From Styela clava (Eukaryota; Chordata; Ascidiacea; Stolidobranchia; Styelidae), in assembly GCF_964204865.1 (NCBI RefSeq), contig NC_135255.1:15467135-15531134 (forward strand): a stretch of 64,000 nucleotides of DNA, written 5' to 3'. Below the pieces are notes generated by a model that was not told where the DNA came from, did not search any database, and saw nothing but the letters and a program-made list of their open reading frames with translations. How positions within the stretch are numbered: position 1 is the first letter of the stretch; every line of letters begins with the position of its first letter. This document shows, piece after piece, positions 62,901 to 64,000 of this stretch. The translations under genes and the position numbers were made by a program.

Positions 62901-63361
62901 GAGATACACTGGCTTAAATATAGCTATCAGTACTTTTGTGTGGCAAAGCTGTTTAACTATTTCAAACAAAATTGGATTTTTGTAGATGCATACCCTCTTA
63001 CATGATCTAACTAGCCTAACCACTCTCGAAATGAGAATGAAGATCATGCATCTTAAAAGAACAACTGGTTTACTTATCCCTGTACATAACTTGGACAGAA
63101 AACTGATCTTATTAATAGTTTTTCTCTCCCTAAGATATACTATTATTAGAAATCGACACCATCAATTTTTTAAATTTTCATATCCAAGTGTGTATTACAC
63201 CATACGTGTTTGTTTTAGTGCAAAACAATAATGCAATTCACAATGAACAAGTGATATCAACTTCATCACAAAGCATTCTTCAATCATCTAGACCAGCTAT
63301 TGTTCCTGCACCTTCAGTCTCCGCTCCTTCACCTATGAGACCCCAACCTCCTATGCAACAG
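59979..63361 (+). CDS. Gln/Met/Pro-rich protein, 5' exons (continues beyond window)
   Basis: Exons 59979-60227, 60691-60807, 62475-62628 and 63219-63361, all with GT/AG borders and joining frames (221 residues). Residues 1-83 are rich in Gln, His and Met; exon 2 holds a proline block (EPPPPSPPAP) with acidic residues; exon 3 is a charged, Trp-containing helical segment (KWFQSMNTSQ); exon 4 is Ser/Pro-rich. The composition recalls nuclear RNA-linked proteins such as YLPM1, but no diagnostic domain is in view, so I give no symbol. The last exon ends with a GT donor. An AG lies 4 nt before the ATG. The third intron carries two hAT elements. Confidence 0.7.
61151..61495. mobile_element. hAT-like element of the GTGTGCAAC family
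   Basis: Contains GCTTGAGCGAAGCGAACAG and ends TAGTTTGCACACCACTG, matching 25458-25805 in reverse. The left end near TTGTGCAACTTGCG is diverged. Confidence 0.7.
61538..62430. mobile_element. hAT element with CAGTGGTTCTTAAAC ends
   Basis: Left CAGTGGTTCTTAAACTTTTT; right TACTTTAAGAACCACTG. Perfect 8-bp duplication CCTTAGAG (61530-61537 and 62431-62438). The ends carry GCGACCCA repeats. It is 893 bp, with no intact transposase. Confidence 0.92.
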
Positions 63362-63639
63362 GTAACACTAGTAGCCATCACTAACAGTAATTCATTCTGT
63401 ATTTCCTATCTGTGAGAGAGAGATTATTTTTCGTCAACCAGGAAAAACAAGCATTGCAACAATAAAAATTCTTACAACAATGTACGCAAAGTGTTTCGAT
63501 ATAGGCAGGGGATCGATACGACCATACGGTCATCAGAGTCAGCTCCCTCCATATTCACTATTTTAATTATGTATATAAGACTGACGGTTAGTGAATGGTG
63601 TAAAAAAGGGCTAACTGTTGTAGAGTTGTCTAGAATTCT

Positions 63640-63750
63640 TCGGAAAATTTTCAGGTTTGGCAATATAATTGTTTAAGCTTTGTACCCAATTCGGTATAGT
63701 ATCATAGGATATATTTCTGGGGTTCGAACCCCCACTAGGTATTAGGTAAT
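63640..63750 (+). mobile_element. Possible tRNA-derived SINE
   Basis: TGGGGTTCGAACCCCCAC at 63718-63735 is a perfect TPsiC-arm-like stem-loop with a B box (GGTTCGAACCC). No complete cloverleaf is evident, so a SINE head or tRNA relic is more likely than a tRNA gene. Confidence 0.4.
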
Positions 63751-63794
63751 TTCCATGATAATGATTAAATTTAATGTTTCTACGACACTGTTTC

Positions 63795-63820
63795 ATATAT
63801 ATATATATATATTATATATA
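63795..63820. repeat. TA microsatellite
   Basis: Alternating AT run broken once by TT. Confidence 0.9.
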
Positions 63821-64000
63821 CAAATATACTGTTTATTTCGTAGAAAGGCATCTCGTTTTTCTTATTGAGCCTTCTCTTTCAGTCTTGTTCAAGCATCCTT
63901 GTGGCTATTGCTCTGTATGCATCCAAACCAGAAAGCGCTTGCTCTCCAATAGGGCTACCTAATAATTTAATATCCTAGTACCGTCTGAATGACTTGATTC

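Noticed and set aside
63718-63735. Possible tRNA gene from a perfect TPsiC-like arm
   Set aside because: No acceptor, D or anticodon stems could be laid out around it, so it is listed only as a possible SINE head.

Overview
The window is nuclear DNA from a metazoan, AT-rich, with intron-split genes that have ordinary GT/AG borders and with a very heavy load of hAT-type DNA transposons. I suspect an invertebrate chordate such as a tunicate. The protein families fit any bilaterian, but three of the four visible gene starts have an AG splice-acceptor-like site only 4-9 nt before the ATG, as expected for spliced-leader trans-splicing. The species call is an inference.

Layout: (1) 159-18420 (+) is the 3' part of a p190-type RhoGAP gene, with ten exons ending in a complete RhoGAP domain and an 11.6 kb intron. 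(2) 20665-25218 (-) is a complete seven-exon sorbitol dehydrogenase of 358 aa. (3) 26452-31527 is a five-deep nest of hAT-like elements, most with recognisable 8-bp target duplications; one layer is a long foldback element built of ~350 bp units. (4) 31545-40960 is the second copy of a tandem segmental duplication. It carries a 5'-truncated RhoGAP copy (exons 6-10), the first exon of sorbitol dehydrogenase without the rest, and a 144 bp scrap of the next gene. (5) 42216-47876 (-) is a complete eight-exon multiple inositol polyphosphate phosphatase (494 aa) with a signal peptide and a hydrophobic C-terminus. (6) 47885-57536 is a repeat-rich intergenic region with hAT elements, tRNA-derived SINEs and a second foldback element. 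(7) 57546-59240 (+) is an intronless APEX2 (AP endonuclease 2). (8) 59979-63361 (+) is the start of a Gln/Met/Pro-rich protein that runs off the window.

The genes are unrelated housekeeping or signalling functions (Rho GTPase shut-off, polyol oxidation, inositol phosphate hydrolysis, DNA repair). They show no sign of acting as one pathway. The structural story is the more unusual part: a duplication spanning RhoGAP, SORD and MINPP1, then deletion of most of the SORD copy, decay of the RhoGAP copy, and different transposon insertions in each copy that allow relative dating. I found no CRISPR array, operon or mobile defence system.
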